Positions 1 to 12,900 of a DNA stretch of 64,000 bases are shown here, one piece after another. Positions within the stretch are counted from its first letter, which is position 1, and every line of letters begins with the position of its first letter. The notes below the pieces were generated by a model. That model saw nothing but the letters and a program-made list of their open reading frames with translations. It made no database searches and had not been told where the DNA came from. The DNA is taken from the NCBI GenBank assembly GCA_027627225.1, contig CM051028.1, positions 27,394,912 through 27,458,911 of the forward strand, read 5' to 3'. A program made the translations under genes and the position numbers. This DNA comes from Congeria kusceri. Lineage: Eukaryota > Mollusca > Bivalvia > Myida > Dreissenidae.

Positions 1-863
1 CATTTTACATGCAGTCCAATATACTTAAACTGAATGGGGAATATGCGGCGAGGAAAAAAAGTTACAGAAAAATAACAGTTATATTTTACCTCCCCTCCTT
101 GATATTTTTGGAGATGTAAGCGGAAACTATAGCAGAAACCAACCCGTTATTGTTTTTGGCCTTATATCAAGTTTTCGTGAATGAAAAATGTAAACCAATT
201 AATCAGGTTCTCAAGAGAACAGCATACTAGAGAACATGTGTAAAATATATATAATTGTACTGACCTAAACATTTAATATTGAAATATCACACTGTAATGG
301 TATTTGTCGAACAATTCAAATACACCACATATTTAAATTTCAAAATGACTTTTTGAACAAAAATGTCTTCACAGATTTATAGAATGGAAACCTACTTAGT
401 ATGTATAATCATGAGTCACAAACTTCAAGTTCATAATACAGCTCTCTGTGCGGTGCATTATGTACAGATACACAATTTGTACATCAGTTTTAAAGTCCCT
501 GTATGTTAGTATATCGGTGGTCGAATTAGCACAAGTCCGTAAGCCTTGGCAAATTTTGAGCTGGGCTTGCACAGATTCTTAGTTTTACACAGGTGGGATT
601 GAAGCATTTTCTTGCTAACAAGTTATAATATAAGGCTTCGGGCATGCTTAGGCTAAATGCTGATTTGATGACTGGTATACATGTATATGAGAAAGGATGT
701 ACCTGTAAATCAAATACAGTTATATTTTTGTTCAGCTAAAGCCATTTTTCACCTTAAATAAATTCTACATAAAAGGACTTTAAAATCACAATTGAACATT
801 TTACATTTAAAATAACTGGTTCCATAAATAATTTCTGGTGATTATTGATCGTAATCCCAAAAT
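1..863 (-). other. Downstream of TMEM63 stop: 3' UTR and flank
   Basis: Unique-looking AT-rich sequence. I found no AATAAA on the minus strand here; a weaker ATTAAA lies near 275-270. The 3' end of the transcript is not resolved. Confidence 0.4.
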
Positions 864-992
864 TCAAGATGAGTCCCCCTCCATTTGACTGGTCGGCTGG
901 GTGGTATCCATGGTACCGTAGGACTGGGCCAGAGTGCTGGAGGCAGATGGCATAGTACCCTGGGGCCCCGTCAGTACACTCGCCACGAATTG
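864..992 (-). CDS. TMEM63: TMEM63 exon 23: C-terminus and stop
   Basis: Acceptor TTTTTTCACAG at 994-993. Encodes QFVASVLTGPQGTMPSASST and on to GDSS, then TGA (866-864). 'QFVASVL' corresponds to the vertebrate tail 'KYIAQVLQ'; the rest is Ser/Thr/Gln-rich and probably disordered. Confidence 0.85.
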   Translation of the reverse strand, partial: QFVASVLTGPQGTMPSASSTLAQSYGTMDTTQPTSQMEGDSS

Positions 993-3900
993 CTGTGAAA
1001 AAATACTTGTACAATTAACTTTATTGCAATTATTGATCTTAAAAGAAATAAGAACTATAAATACAATTAAGTGGTTTACAGACATTGTTAAGTCGGTGTG
1101 AATGGCAATAACGATTGTTTTATATTTACATTTGCAACCTGTTTGGTCCAGATCAGCCTGTCAATCCATGCAAATTGACCTGGTTTTATATACAATATGT
1201 ACTTGAAATTGTCCCAACAAAACCACTAAGCTAGCTACCAATTTAGCAAAAGGCTAGTACAGGGGTGTGATTTAAGATTCAAAAACACATCATTTCTAAA
1301 CAGATTCATCAAAGTTTAAAGTACATAATTTATGCATATCTAGAAGAATCCCACTCCTGCTTTCATATAAATTATATAAATAACACAGGACCGAAAAGGT
1401 AAAATTTAACATAAGAAATTTTATATCAACCGAGGCGTAAACCAATATACAATTGTTGACAAGATTGGCCATTGGACATGGTCTGATCTTCACTGGATGA
1501 AAATCATGTTGACTGAGTTATTGTTATATAATGTATAAAAAGTTTTACTCGCAAAATCAATGAGCAGATAAACTTATTATAATCCAACACTGATCTGCTA
1601 TTCTATTTATCTCACCAATTCTGATAAATTCGAAAAATAACCAACTAAATCAAACGAAACACATAAAATGACGTCACAACAATCAACAAGATGACGTCAT
1701 TGCTGTTCGTAAACAGAAAAGAATGCTGTGCTGGTTTCACTGTTACTTGTACAGTTTTTAATGCACTTGCCGGGAACCAAAAGTTATATTCCACAAATCT
1801 ATTTTTAGCTCATATGACATTAATTTAGGTAAGAGTTCTGGTTCCTGTTGCTGTGTGAATTTTTTTTGTAGAAATCCACATATATATTTTTAGCCCATAT
1901 TAAGACCTGAGTTTAGGCCACTTTCATTGTTTGTTTGGATTTTTCGCCATTTTTAACAGTATTTGAGTCATATCACGTAAGTCACTTAACCTTCTCACAC
2001 TTTTGCTGGGCAAGCTTAGCCGATCTAAGCAGTTTACCAGTACTAAGTGCACATACCTATGCCAGTAACTGACAACTGCCCTACTTGAATCAGAGGTAGG
2101 GGGAGAATGGCCATAGAAATAATTTCATGAGCAATCACCACACAAGTTATGTGGCCGGGCTTGGGTTCCGAGATCCCCGGCTTGACAGTCCAGCGCTCTA
2201 CCAACTGAGCTAGCCGGGCCTGGTATTAAGCCACTTTTATATTCAGTCACCGGTGGCTATTCAGACCAATGGGACAGCGTCCATTTATAGATTATACAAC
2301 AATGATTCTTATCAAAAATGTATGACAAAATAACAATAATAAATAATATTAAGAACATTTAATTTACATTACACTTATTATATTGCAAACTTTCATATCA
2401 GCGCCATGACGATAAAGATTTCTGAAATCAACATTTTATTAATAGAAAACAACTTCTGTTTGAGCATGGTGACATGAAAAAATATCACCCTGTGATATAA
2501 CATTAGCTGTATAGACAAAATACATAGAGCAGTCACAGGAAGTATAATATTTTCAAAATACATAGAGCAGTCACAGGAAGTATAATATTTTCAAAATACA
2601 TAGAGCAGTCACAGGAAGTATAATATTTTCAAAATACATAGAGCAGTCACAGGAAGTATAATATTTTCAAAATACATAGAGCAGTCACAGGAAGTATAAT
2701 ATTTTCAAAATACATAGAGCAGTCACAGGAAGTATAATATTTTCAAAATACATAGAGCAGTCACAGGAAGTATAATATTTTCAAAATACATAGAGCAGTC
2801 ACAGGAAGTATAATATTTTCAAAATACATAGAGCAGTCACAGGAAGTATAATATTTTCAAAATACATAGAGCAGTCACAGGAAGTATAATATTTTCAAAA
2901 TACATAGAGCAGTCACAGGAAGTATAATATTTTCAAAATACATAGAGCAGTCACAGGAAGTATAATATTTTCAAAATACATAGAGCAGTCACAGGAAGTA
3001 TAATATTTCAGCAGCAGGTTTAATATAAATGAGGTGTGTCGTGGGAAAAAAGCGGGCTTAATGCATGTGCATAGTGTTGTCTCGGACTAGCCTGTGCAGT
3101 CTTCACAGGCTAATCTGGGATGACACTTTTTGCAAACAGTGGATTTATGTTTAGAAGAGACTTTCTTGAAACAGAAAATACCATAAAAGCGAAAGTGTCA
3201 TCCCGGATTAGCCTCTGCACAGGCTAATCCGGGATGACACTTTACGCACATGCATTAAGCCCAGTTTTCCCATGACACGCCTCAAATATTTTACCTGATT
3301 GGAGTCTTCCCTCTTGTTGGAGAGGCCTGTCTGCTCTTCCAGCTGCTAAAATGCCAAAGTTGTGGACATTCAGTACTTAGTGGGACACACATATTATTTA
3401 AGAAGCTTGAAGAGAAAATATCACACTACTAGTATAACTTTTCATGCAGGTTATATATTAATACAGTATTGATATTATAAGGCATGTATGTCTACGGCAA
3501 AATAAAATATCAAAATCATATGTAATGGGTATGCTTGAAAAGTAATGTCAGTTTTCTAACTTTTATTCATACAAACATTCTAGTAATGTTTTGATATGCA
3601 ATTTGGTATCAAAATCCATTGAAGTGATCGAGACTTATACATGTACCTATAACATATAAAAACCACAAGGCATACATAACGCTGGTTTGGGTATGACATT
3701 TTTTCTGATTTATCATGTTTTACCACATTCCCCCATTAAAATATCAAAAGATGATGTAGCATGCATGCATGAACTACATGTAAGAAGCAGCTTTATAAGC
3801 AAAATGCATTTTACCACATTTAAAACACATGTAGATAGTAACTGTAGCAGAAACATTTTGATTTCTGACATGATCTATTCAAATTTACCGCCGACCCTTA

Positions 3901-6900
3901 TAGATACTGTATATTTCCTATTTAATGCCCCTAGTTTAATTAATGACCACCAGTTTTTCTACAATACCCAAAACACAATGCCGCCATTTTAAACATTCAA
4001 GTAACGCACGTAAAACACTTATTTTTGTGAAACTTTGAAAGAAATGTTTGCAGAAGAGCCTACAGGTCTTTTTTTTTGTTGTAACATTTTTATTTCTGAA
4101 ATCAAACATTTTTACAGACATATTTACAAACATATAACATTTTGCAAATTGTGCTACAACAAACATGATTGATCACGGTTAAGATTTCAGAAAAATGTTT
4201 GTTTTTTTTAAGAGATGAAATTAAAAAATTGGTGGGTTCATACGGATGTATTTTCGAAAACGTTACTCCACCTTTGCCTAAAAAGATCGTGTGTGTATTT
4301 AATGAGTGATATTATTTCCTCTATTTTCAGTCACTGCGCTAAATAGCTCAAGTATTAGTTAAATAATGGGGTTACATTTTCACATTTGCATTTAAAAATA
4401 AAATAGCCTACAGGTCTTAATAGTCAAAGGACGAGAATTTGATTGAAGATAAATTTCTAATAGGCATTGTCTTACAATAATTAAACAGTACTGAATGTTT
4501 TGTTGTAGTGCAAGCCGCATGAATGTTCTTGGTTTAAAGAACTCTTATCTGCCAAAAAAATATATAATTTTGCATATATCCATTATTATTTTTTCATGTC
4601 ATAACAAAATTCTTTTTATTCTGCAAATAAAATGTATTTATTCCTACTTAAGGTAAATATGCCAGTCAAATTTGGAATTTCTTAAATCTGCCACAAACAA
4701 CTATGAGATGTCTTACAAATACTGGTATGTATTATATTATATTTTATGTTATGCTTTGTGACTGACCAATGAACAAAATGGCCACCACATGTGTTTATTT
4801 ATATTACTTACAATGTAAGTAACTCAAGAAACATAAAACATTTGTGAAATTCCTAAAAAGCTGCAGGGATTCCTAGCTTCAAGCTTTTTCAAATTTTTCC
4901 AAGGTACATCTACAAACCTTGGTGTCTGCCATGTTGGTATCGTTACTGGTGACAGGTTGTTCCACCATATTTAAATATAAATTTCATAATGTAGGTTACA
5001 CATAGGTTCACAATTAAAATAGCTTTTTTGGTGTTGAAAAAAATATAGAAAGATGAATGTGTAAACAATAATAAATAATTAAAACCTGTACAATATTTAA
5101 CATCCTACTTCTCATTTTAAGTTTACAAGTAGTTGTTTTTTTTATCTATACCATATTTCTAACATATCAAAATAACTGACTGAAAAAAATGAACTTGTGA
5201 CAATGGTAGGTATAAGTTTACTAAATTTAAACAATGTTTGACTATATTATACAATACCTGGTATCTGTTGGGGTTAAATGGAGTGATCGACTGGAAACAT
5301 CCAAAGCACAATTTCCCGAAAAACACCACAAGAATGATAAACAGGATGGCTGAAGAAAATATGAATATGGGCTGACCTGAACCTGAAAACGGACGAGAAA
5401 ATAGTGTTATTCAGAAATTAACATGACACTCATTATCAAACATGTATGTAGCGAAAGTAAGTTACCAGCAACATACCCCATTCTGTTAACATGTATAGTT
5501 CTTAATGTGTATTACTTATTTCATCTTATTAATGTTGGTCAATACCCATGACAAATGGCAACAGGCTGTGACACATGTGTACAAATTTACACAACCAACT
5601 TCACTAAAACAAGTTCTCAGAACACCATTCTAGCATAATATTCTGTATTTATCTTGCCATTACTCACTTCCTCTTATAACAGAGAAGAATACAAAGTTGA
5701 ACTGCAGAAAGATGACGGCGATGATGACGTAGTTGACGGCGGTGGAGTGAATGTTGGGGCAAATCTTTGACGGCTTGTAGGCAAAGTAGAGGTTGTACCG
5801 ATCCACCAGATGCTTGAACACCATGTACACCAGACCTGCGAACACGTACAATATATGTGGTGCGTCGTGAGAAAACCAGTCTTAATGCATGCGCGTAAAG
5901 TGTCGTCCCGGGTTAGCCTGTGCAGTCTGCACAGGCTAATCCAGGACGGCACTTTCCGCTTGTATGGTATTTTCTGTTTCAAGGAAGTCTCTTCTAAACA
6001 TAAATCCACTGAAGGCGGAAAGTGCCGTCCTGGATTAGCCTGTGCGGACTGCACAGGCTAATCCGGGATGACACTTTACGCACATGCATTAAGACTGGTT
6101 TTCTCACAACGCGCCACATATCATCCATTTAAAGCCAGGAGGTGTCATCAGTATATGTGCAAATAAGGCTGACTGCCCCTTCTGGCCTAAAAGAGATGAC
6201 ATATATTGAACATTGGTGATAACATGCAATTTGTAAATGGAAGCTGTCATTATTCACAGCTATTCTGATTATATGTGAATTCACAGATGCCTTAATGATT
6301 ATGTGCAGACTTTTCGTTGTTCCTTACAATTGTTCACAATATATTAACAATTATTTCATTAAGATCCTCCATACAGACACAAACGCATGAAAAGTATATG
6401 CACGAGTATAATAACATGATAGGCTCAGCCAAGGAGTGTTTACGCGTTCTCCACTATGGTCACCAAGTTCAGGTTCATTGTAGCATTAGAAGTAAGGCCC
6501 TGTGCCAATATTGCGCTATTTTTTATATGGGCAATATTTGCTGGACGGCCAAACCACCGAAGGACCAAAACTGTGGTGGAAAGTTGGCCCTATATGTCTA
6601 TAGAGTAACGACAGGATTTTGGTCGCTACTTTCAAGCGCTGAAAAGGCATGGTTAGCATTAATATTTCTTAATAAAATTTACATACCTGCAAAAAGAATT
6701 TATTCCTCAATAATGTTTCATAAATATTTGTATGATAACTACACACTTCCATTTTGGATGCAATACCAATTCAAACCTACACACTATTGCATTTTCAACA
6801 CATCTCACTGTCCTCCACTGTGTAAACTTTAATTGATATTCTGCTACACTGAAACGATTGCGTCATTTCAATTGGTCATTCAAATCTATCATTCATCATC

Positions 6901-9900
6901 CGATTGGTTGAAGCATATTTGAAGGGTTAAACAAGGCAAGGTAAACATGGCGGTCTGTAAATGAAAGTAGATTTATACAAAAGTTTAAATCTGATTTATA
7001 CGCATGTCCTAGGTAAATTTCGGCACATGTTAAGCAGTTAGGTGTTGTTTAAGTAAAATACATTAATGGGTAACTTATATTGTGCAAATAATGGAAATTT
7101 AAGAAATTTTAAACTTTCAGTTTTCCACCACGTAAAATGCCTTTTGGCAATGAGTCGTTACAGCGAATTTAGCCCAATCTGACAGACATTCCAAAAAGTG
7201 CCCGTCCGTCGGACCTGACCGGTGATTTTTGTATTGGTCCTGTAAAAATTAGAAGGTAGCTGGTTCGAATGTCCGACAATAATTGCCATCAACATAATGT
7301 TATAATACTTTAATCAGAAGGATGGATCGAAACATCTCTTGGAGCGACTCGTCTCGTTGCCATTCACTCTGAATAGGAAATGGTAAAAGTTATATGCACA
7401 CTGTACATCCGGGGGAATTCTTTGTTTTCATCCAGGTAACTCATGGTACAGAGAATTACCGAAACTAGGTCGATACGAAAAACCTAATTTGTTTAGATGA
7501 AAAGTATGATCTACAAAAGGCCATTGAATATAATTAAACAACACAAATTATAATAAAGTCCTTTCTTGTTTATACTTGCAGAGACTTTAACTAGAAATCA
7601 ATTATTCTATAGTTTGTTATTTGTTGTTAAACTTTAAATACTTTAAAAGTATTTACTAAAAATTTATTTCGGTTTTAAGTCGAACCGTACAGTTCTGGTT
7701 TTCTAAATTATTTTTGGGACAATGGTAAACATCGTCAATATTTGTGACTTATCATGAATTTATTACGTAATTTGAAGGGGCAAAACCTGGACTTAAAAGA
7801 GCTGGTGAACATGACAAAAAGGGAGATAAAAAAATTTAATAAAAAATTTAAACACACAGACCGGAAAGGTCATTTTTCACATCATGGCATTCCAATCGTT
7901 CATGGTTGGAGTTCGATGAATCACAACATCACATGACTTGCTCATACTGTGTCTTATTTTTTAAACCAACGATTCCTTGAAAGTGGAGGGGAATCAGTGT
8001 CTCCCCTGACAGCAGACTCTCAATGATTTCGATGCTCTGAGTGATGCAGATAAAGACCACTGGAATGACTTTGATGAAGAGATATTCAATGACGACAAAA
8101 TAATAACATTGTCAAAAGAAATCTGGAATCTAAAGAGTTTCTAATTACATGGCAATTATGAACGGAAATAAAGTTATAATATATTAGGATGTTTTATGGT
8201 ATTTGTTCGGTCCTGTGAAAGTACATTCGGTCCTGTGATTGTTACTGGATCACAGGACCGAATGTCCTGTAAGACTCCGAGTCTTTTCGGAATGTCTGCA
8301 ATCTAAACAAGTAGCACTAAATTTGCGTTTAACATCTCATTTATTAGACTAAGGTTCATTGTGACCAGAGCTAGGTTATGATTCAGTGAGGACTCACCGA
8401 ATGGTGTGATCACTGGGCACGATATGTTGTAAAGCTCAGGCATGTTATTAAAGCAACTCACCGAATGGTGTGATCAGTGGGCACAAGATGTTGTGTGGCC
8501 ATGGCATGTTTGTAAAGCAACTCACTGAATGGTGTGATCAGTGGGCACAAGATGTTGTACGGCTATGGCATGTTTTTAAACCGAATGGTGTGATTAGTGG
8601 GCACAAGACGTTGTACGGCTATGGCATGTTTTTAAAGCAACTCACCGAATGGTGTGATTAGTGGGCACAAGACGTTGTACGGCCATGGCATGTTTTTAAA
8701 GCAACTCACCGAATGGTGTGATCAGTGGGCACAAGATGTTGTACGGCTATGGCATGTTATTAAAGCAACTCACCGAATGGTGTGATCAGTGGGCACAAGA
8801 TGTTGTACGGCCATGGCATGTTTTTAAAGCAACTCACCGAATGGTGTGATAAGTGGGCACAAGATGTTGTACGGCCATGGCATGTTTTTAAAGCAACTCA
8901 CCGAATGGTGTGATCAGTCGGCACAAGATGTTGTACGGCCATGGCATGTTATTAAAGCAACTCACTGGTGTGATCAGTAGGCACAATAAGTTGTAAAGCT
9001 AAGGCATATTTTTAAAGCAACTCACCGAATGGTGTGATTAGTGGGCACAAGACGTTGTAAAGCTAAGGCATATTTTTAAAGCAACTCACTGAATGGTGTG
9101 ATCAGTGGGCACAAGATGTTGTACAGCTATGGCATGTTTTTCAAGTAGGGATGGGACCGAATACTGAAATAAATATCTGAATATTCGTTTAAGTTATTCA
9201 AATATATTCGAATATTCGTTTTGTAAATACTACTATATACTACTACATACGGCACTCTGTCCGAATATTTACCTATCCGAAATATGTATACTACGTGTAT
9301 GTAGTTGTTTTACCTTGTTTCAGTTGTAAATGAGCGATATAATTTAGTGAGTGTTAGGCAAATATAAAGATATGTATGATATTGTTAAATGTATTGTTAA
9401 TTTATTTGTTAATCGTTCCGTTTTTTTTTCTTCAGAACTATGCAGCTTGTATCTGCTGTGCAGATTACACGTTGCCTGGGTTTTGTCTAATGACCGCGTA
9501 AAGTACTTCCAACCACGTGATGAAGGCATTGTTTATTAATAAAGACTCTTGTATAATATATGGTGTTGATATAATGGATAATAATTTACAAGTTACGTAC
9601 AAGTGACGTAGATTAAGATTGACCAGATCATGCTAATTTTGTTAAAGAAATTGATTGGCTGATAATGGATTCATTTTGATTGGTTTACTTAGAGAGTAAT
9701 TGTAATTTACTGTAAGCAAGTTAACCGTATACATGTCACTTAAGGATAATGAACGACAATGTACGCCTTGTGCAAACTGTGAAACCGTTATCACAACATG
9801 GCCCAGTTTTGTTATTTGTGGTTACAATGCGTCATATTCGCGCCTCCTACAAACCGTTAATTCGCGGCCCTTGTAAAGACGTGGCCACTCTGCCAATTAT

Positions 9901-12900
9901 CAATTGTCGTTAATTGGACATGTTTGGCATGTGTTGTAAAAACGTTACACTGCCCACGCCCATCTGCTAGGCAGGAAATGCGACTGGAATTCATGTTAAC
10001 TTTGCAATCAAACTGGAAAAAAACATGATTTTTTTAAAGAAATTTGAAAATCGAATATTCATATTCGTTTTTTTATATTCGAATATTATCCGATATTCGA
10101 ATATTCGGTCCCATCCCCATGTTAAAGCAACTCACTGAACGGTGTGATCAGTGGGCACAAGATGTTGTACGGCTATGGCATGTTTTTAAAGCAACTCACT
10201 GAGTGGTGTGATCAGTGGGCACAAGATGTTGTACGGCCATGGCATGTTTTTAAAGCAACTCACTGAGTGGTGTGATCAGTGGGCATGAGATGTTGTAAAG
10301 CTATGGCATGTTTTTAAAGCAACTCACTGAATGGTGTGATTAGTGGGCACAAGATGTTGTAAAGCCATGGCATGTTTTTAAAGCAACTCACTGAATGGTG
10401 TGATCAGATGGCACAAGATGTTGTAAAGCTATGGCATGTTTTTAAAGCAACTCAATGAACGGTGTGATAAGTGGTCACAAGATGTTGTACGGCTATGGCA
10501 TGTTTTTAAAGCAACTCACTGAATAGTGTGATCAGTGGGCACCAGATGTTGTAAAGCTAAGGCATGTTATTAAAGCAACTCACCAAATGGTGTGATCAGT
10601 GGGCAGGAAACGCTGTAGGACATGATGATGGCAAACACACACAGGAACCAGGCGTACTGAACCCCATACTGGAACTCCCATATCACATGCTGGGAAATAA
10701 AAAGAAAAACACATATTTAATGTCATTGATTACTAATTTAAACTTGGGACAAAATAACTATCTAATGGTTGTAAGATGATTCATACAACAAGAGGGCCAC
10801 TATGGCCATAGGTCGCTCAACTGATATCTATGTATGAAGTTTCATTAAAATATCTCAATAGGTTTTCAAGTTATTGAGCGAAAACTGTTTTTCTATTTTT
10901 AGTAACAGTAACCTTGACCCCACCCACCACATACATTAAGCAAGGTCTAGATATAAGGTATCTACGTATGGAGTTTCATTAAAATATCTCAATGCGTTCT
11001 TAAGTTATTGAGCTTAAACCGTTTTTCTACTTTTAATAACAGTGACCTTGACCCCACCCACGCCATAAGAAAACCCAAGTGAGGTCTCGATATAAGATAT
11101 GTGTAATAAGTTTCATTAAAATATCGCAATGCTTTCTTTATCAAGTTATTGAGCGGACACTGTTTTTCTATATTCAGTAAAGTGACCTTGACCCCACCCA
11201 TCCCATATGCAATCCCAAGCAATGTGTTGATACAAGGTACTTATGTATTAAGTTTCATTAAAATAGCTCAATGCGTTCTCAAAATATTTAGCGGAAACCA
11301 TTTTTCTATACTTAATAATGGTGACCTTGACCTTGACCCCACCCAAAATGCAATCCCAATCGAGGTCTCAAAATAATGTATTTATGTGTTAAGTTTCATT
11401 AAAATATCTCAATACGTTCTCAACATATTGAGCGGAAACTGTTTTTCTATTTTTAGTAACAGTGACCTTGACAATGACCCCTCCCACCCCATATGCAATC
11501 CCATGCGAGGTGTCAATATAAGGTACCTATGTATTAAGTTTCATTAAAATATCTCAATGCGTTCTAAAGTTATTGAGCGGAAACCGTTTTTATATTTTCA
11601 GTAACAGTGACCTTGACCCCACCCACCCCATATGCAATCCCAATCGAAATATGAAACCAAATATGAAACCTCTGGGCCTTCTTTGTTTCAGAGAAGAATT
11701 TTAAAATCATTTTGCCATTTACGTCTATATAAACCATGTGAGCCCCGGGGTGTGCCCAGCTTTGACCCCAGGGGCATCATTTGAACAATCTTTATAGAGG
11801 ACCACTACACAATGTTACATACCAAATATAAAAAATCTAGGCCTTGAACTTTCAGAGGAGAACATTTTTAAAGTCATTTTGCTATTTAAGTCTATATCAC
11901 CCATGTGACCCCGGGGTGTGGCCAGTTTTGACCCCAGGGGCATCACTTTAACAATCTTTGTAGAGGACCACTATACAATGTTACATACCAGATATGAAAG
12001 CTCTGGGCCTTGCGGTTTCAGAGAAGATTTTAAAAGTCATTTTGCTATTAAAGTCTATAACATCCATGTGACCCCCCGGATGTGGCCAGTTTTGACCCCA
12101 GGGGCATCATTTGAACAATCTTTGTAGAGGACCACTATACAAAGTCACATACCTAATATGAAACCTCTGGGCCTTGCAATTTCATATAAGATCTTTAAAG
12201 TCATTTTGCTATTCAAGTCTATATAAACCATGTGTGCCCCTGGGTGTGGCCAGTTTTGACCCCAGGGGCATCATTTGAACAATCTTTGTAGAGGACCACT
12301 ATACAATGTTACATACCAAATACGAGACCTCTGGGCCTTTCAGTTTCAGAGAAGATTTTTAAAGTTATTTTGCTATTCAAGTCTATATAAACCATGTGAC
12401 CCCCGGGGTGTGGCCAGTTTTCACCCCAGGGGCATCATTTGAACAATCTTTGTAGAGGACCACTATACAATTTTATATACCAAATATGAAACCTCTGGGC
12501 CTTGCGGTTTCAGAGGAGAAGTGTTTTTAAGTCATTTTGCCACTCAAGTCTATATAAACCACGTGACCCCCGGCTGTGGCAAGTTTTGACCCCAGGGGCA
12601 TCATTTGAACAATCTTTGTAGAGGATCACTATACAATGTTACGTACCAAATATGAAACCTCTAGGCCTTGCGGTTTCAGAGAAGATTTTTAAAGTCATTT
12701 TGCTATTTAAGTCTATAAAAATGATGTGAGCCAAGGGGTGTGGCCAGTTTTCCCCCAGGGGCATCATTTGAACAATCTTTGTAGAGGACCTATACACATT
12801 GTTACATACCAAATATGAAACCTCTGGGCCTTGCAGTTTCAGAGAAGATTTTAAAAGTCATTTTGCTATTCAAGTCTATAACAACCATGTGACCCCCGGG

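Noticed and set aside
6317..6832. 171 aa plus-strand frame
   Set aside because: No recognisable motif, antisense to the host gene and intronic. The amino-acid composition looks like translated AT-rich DNA.
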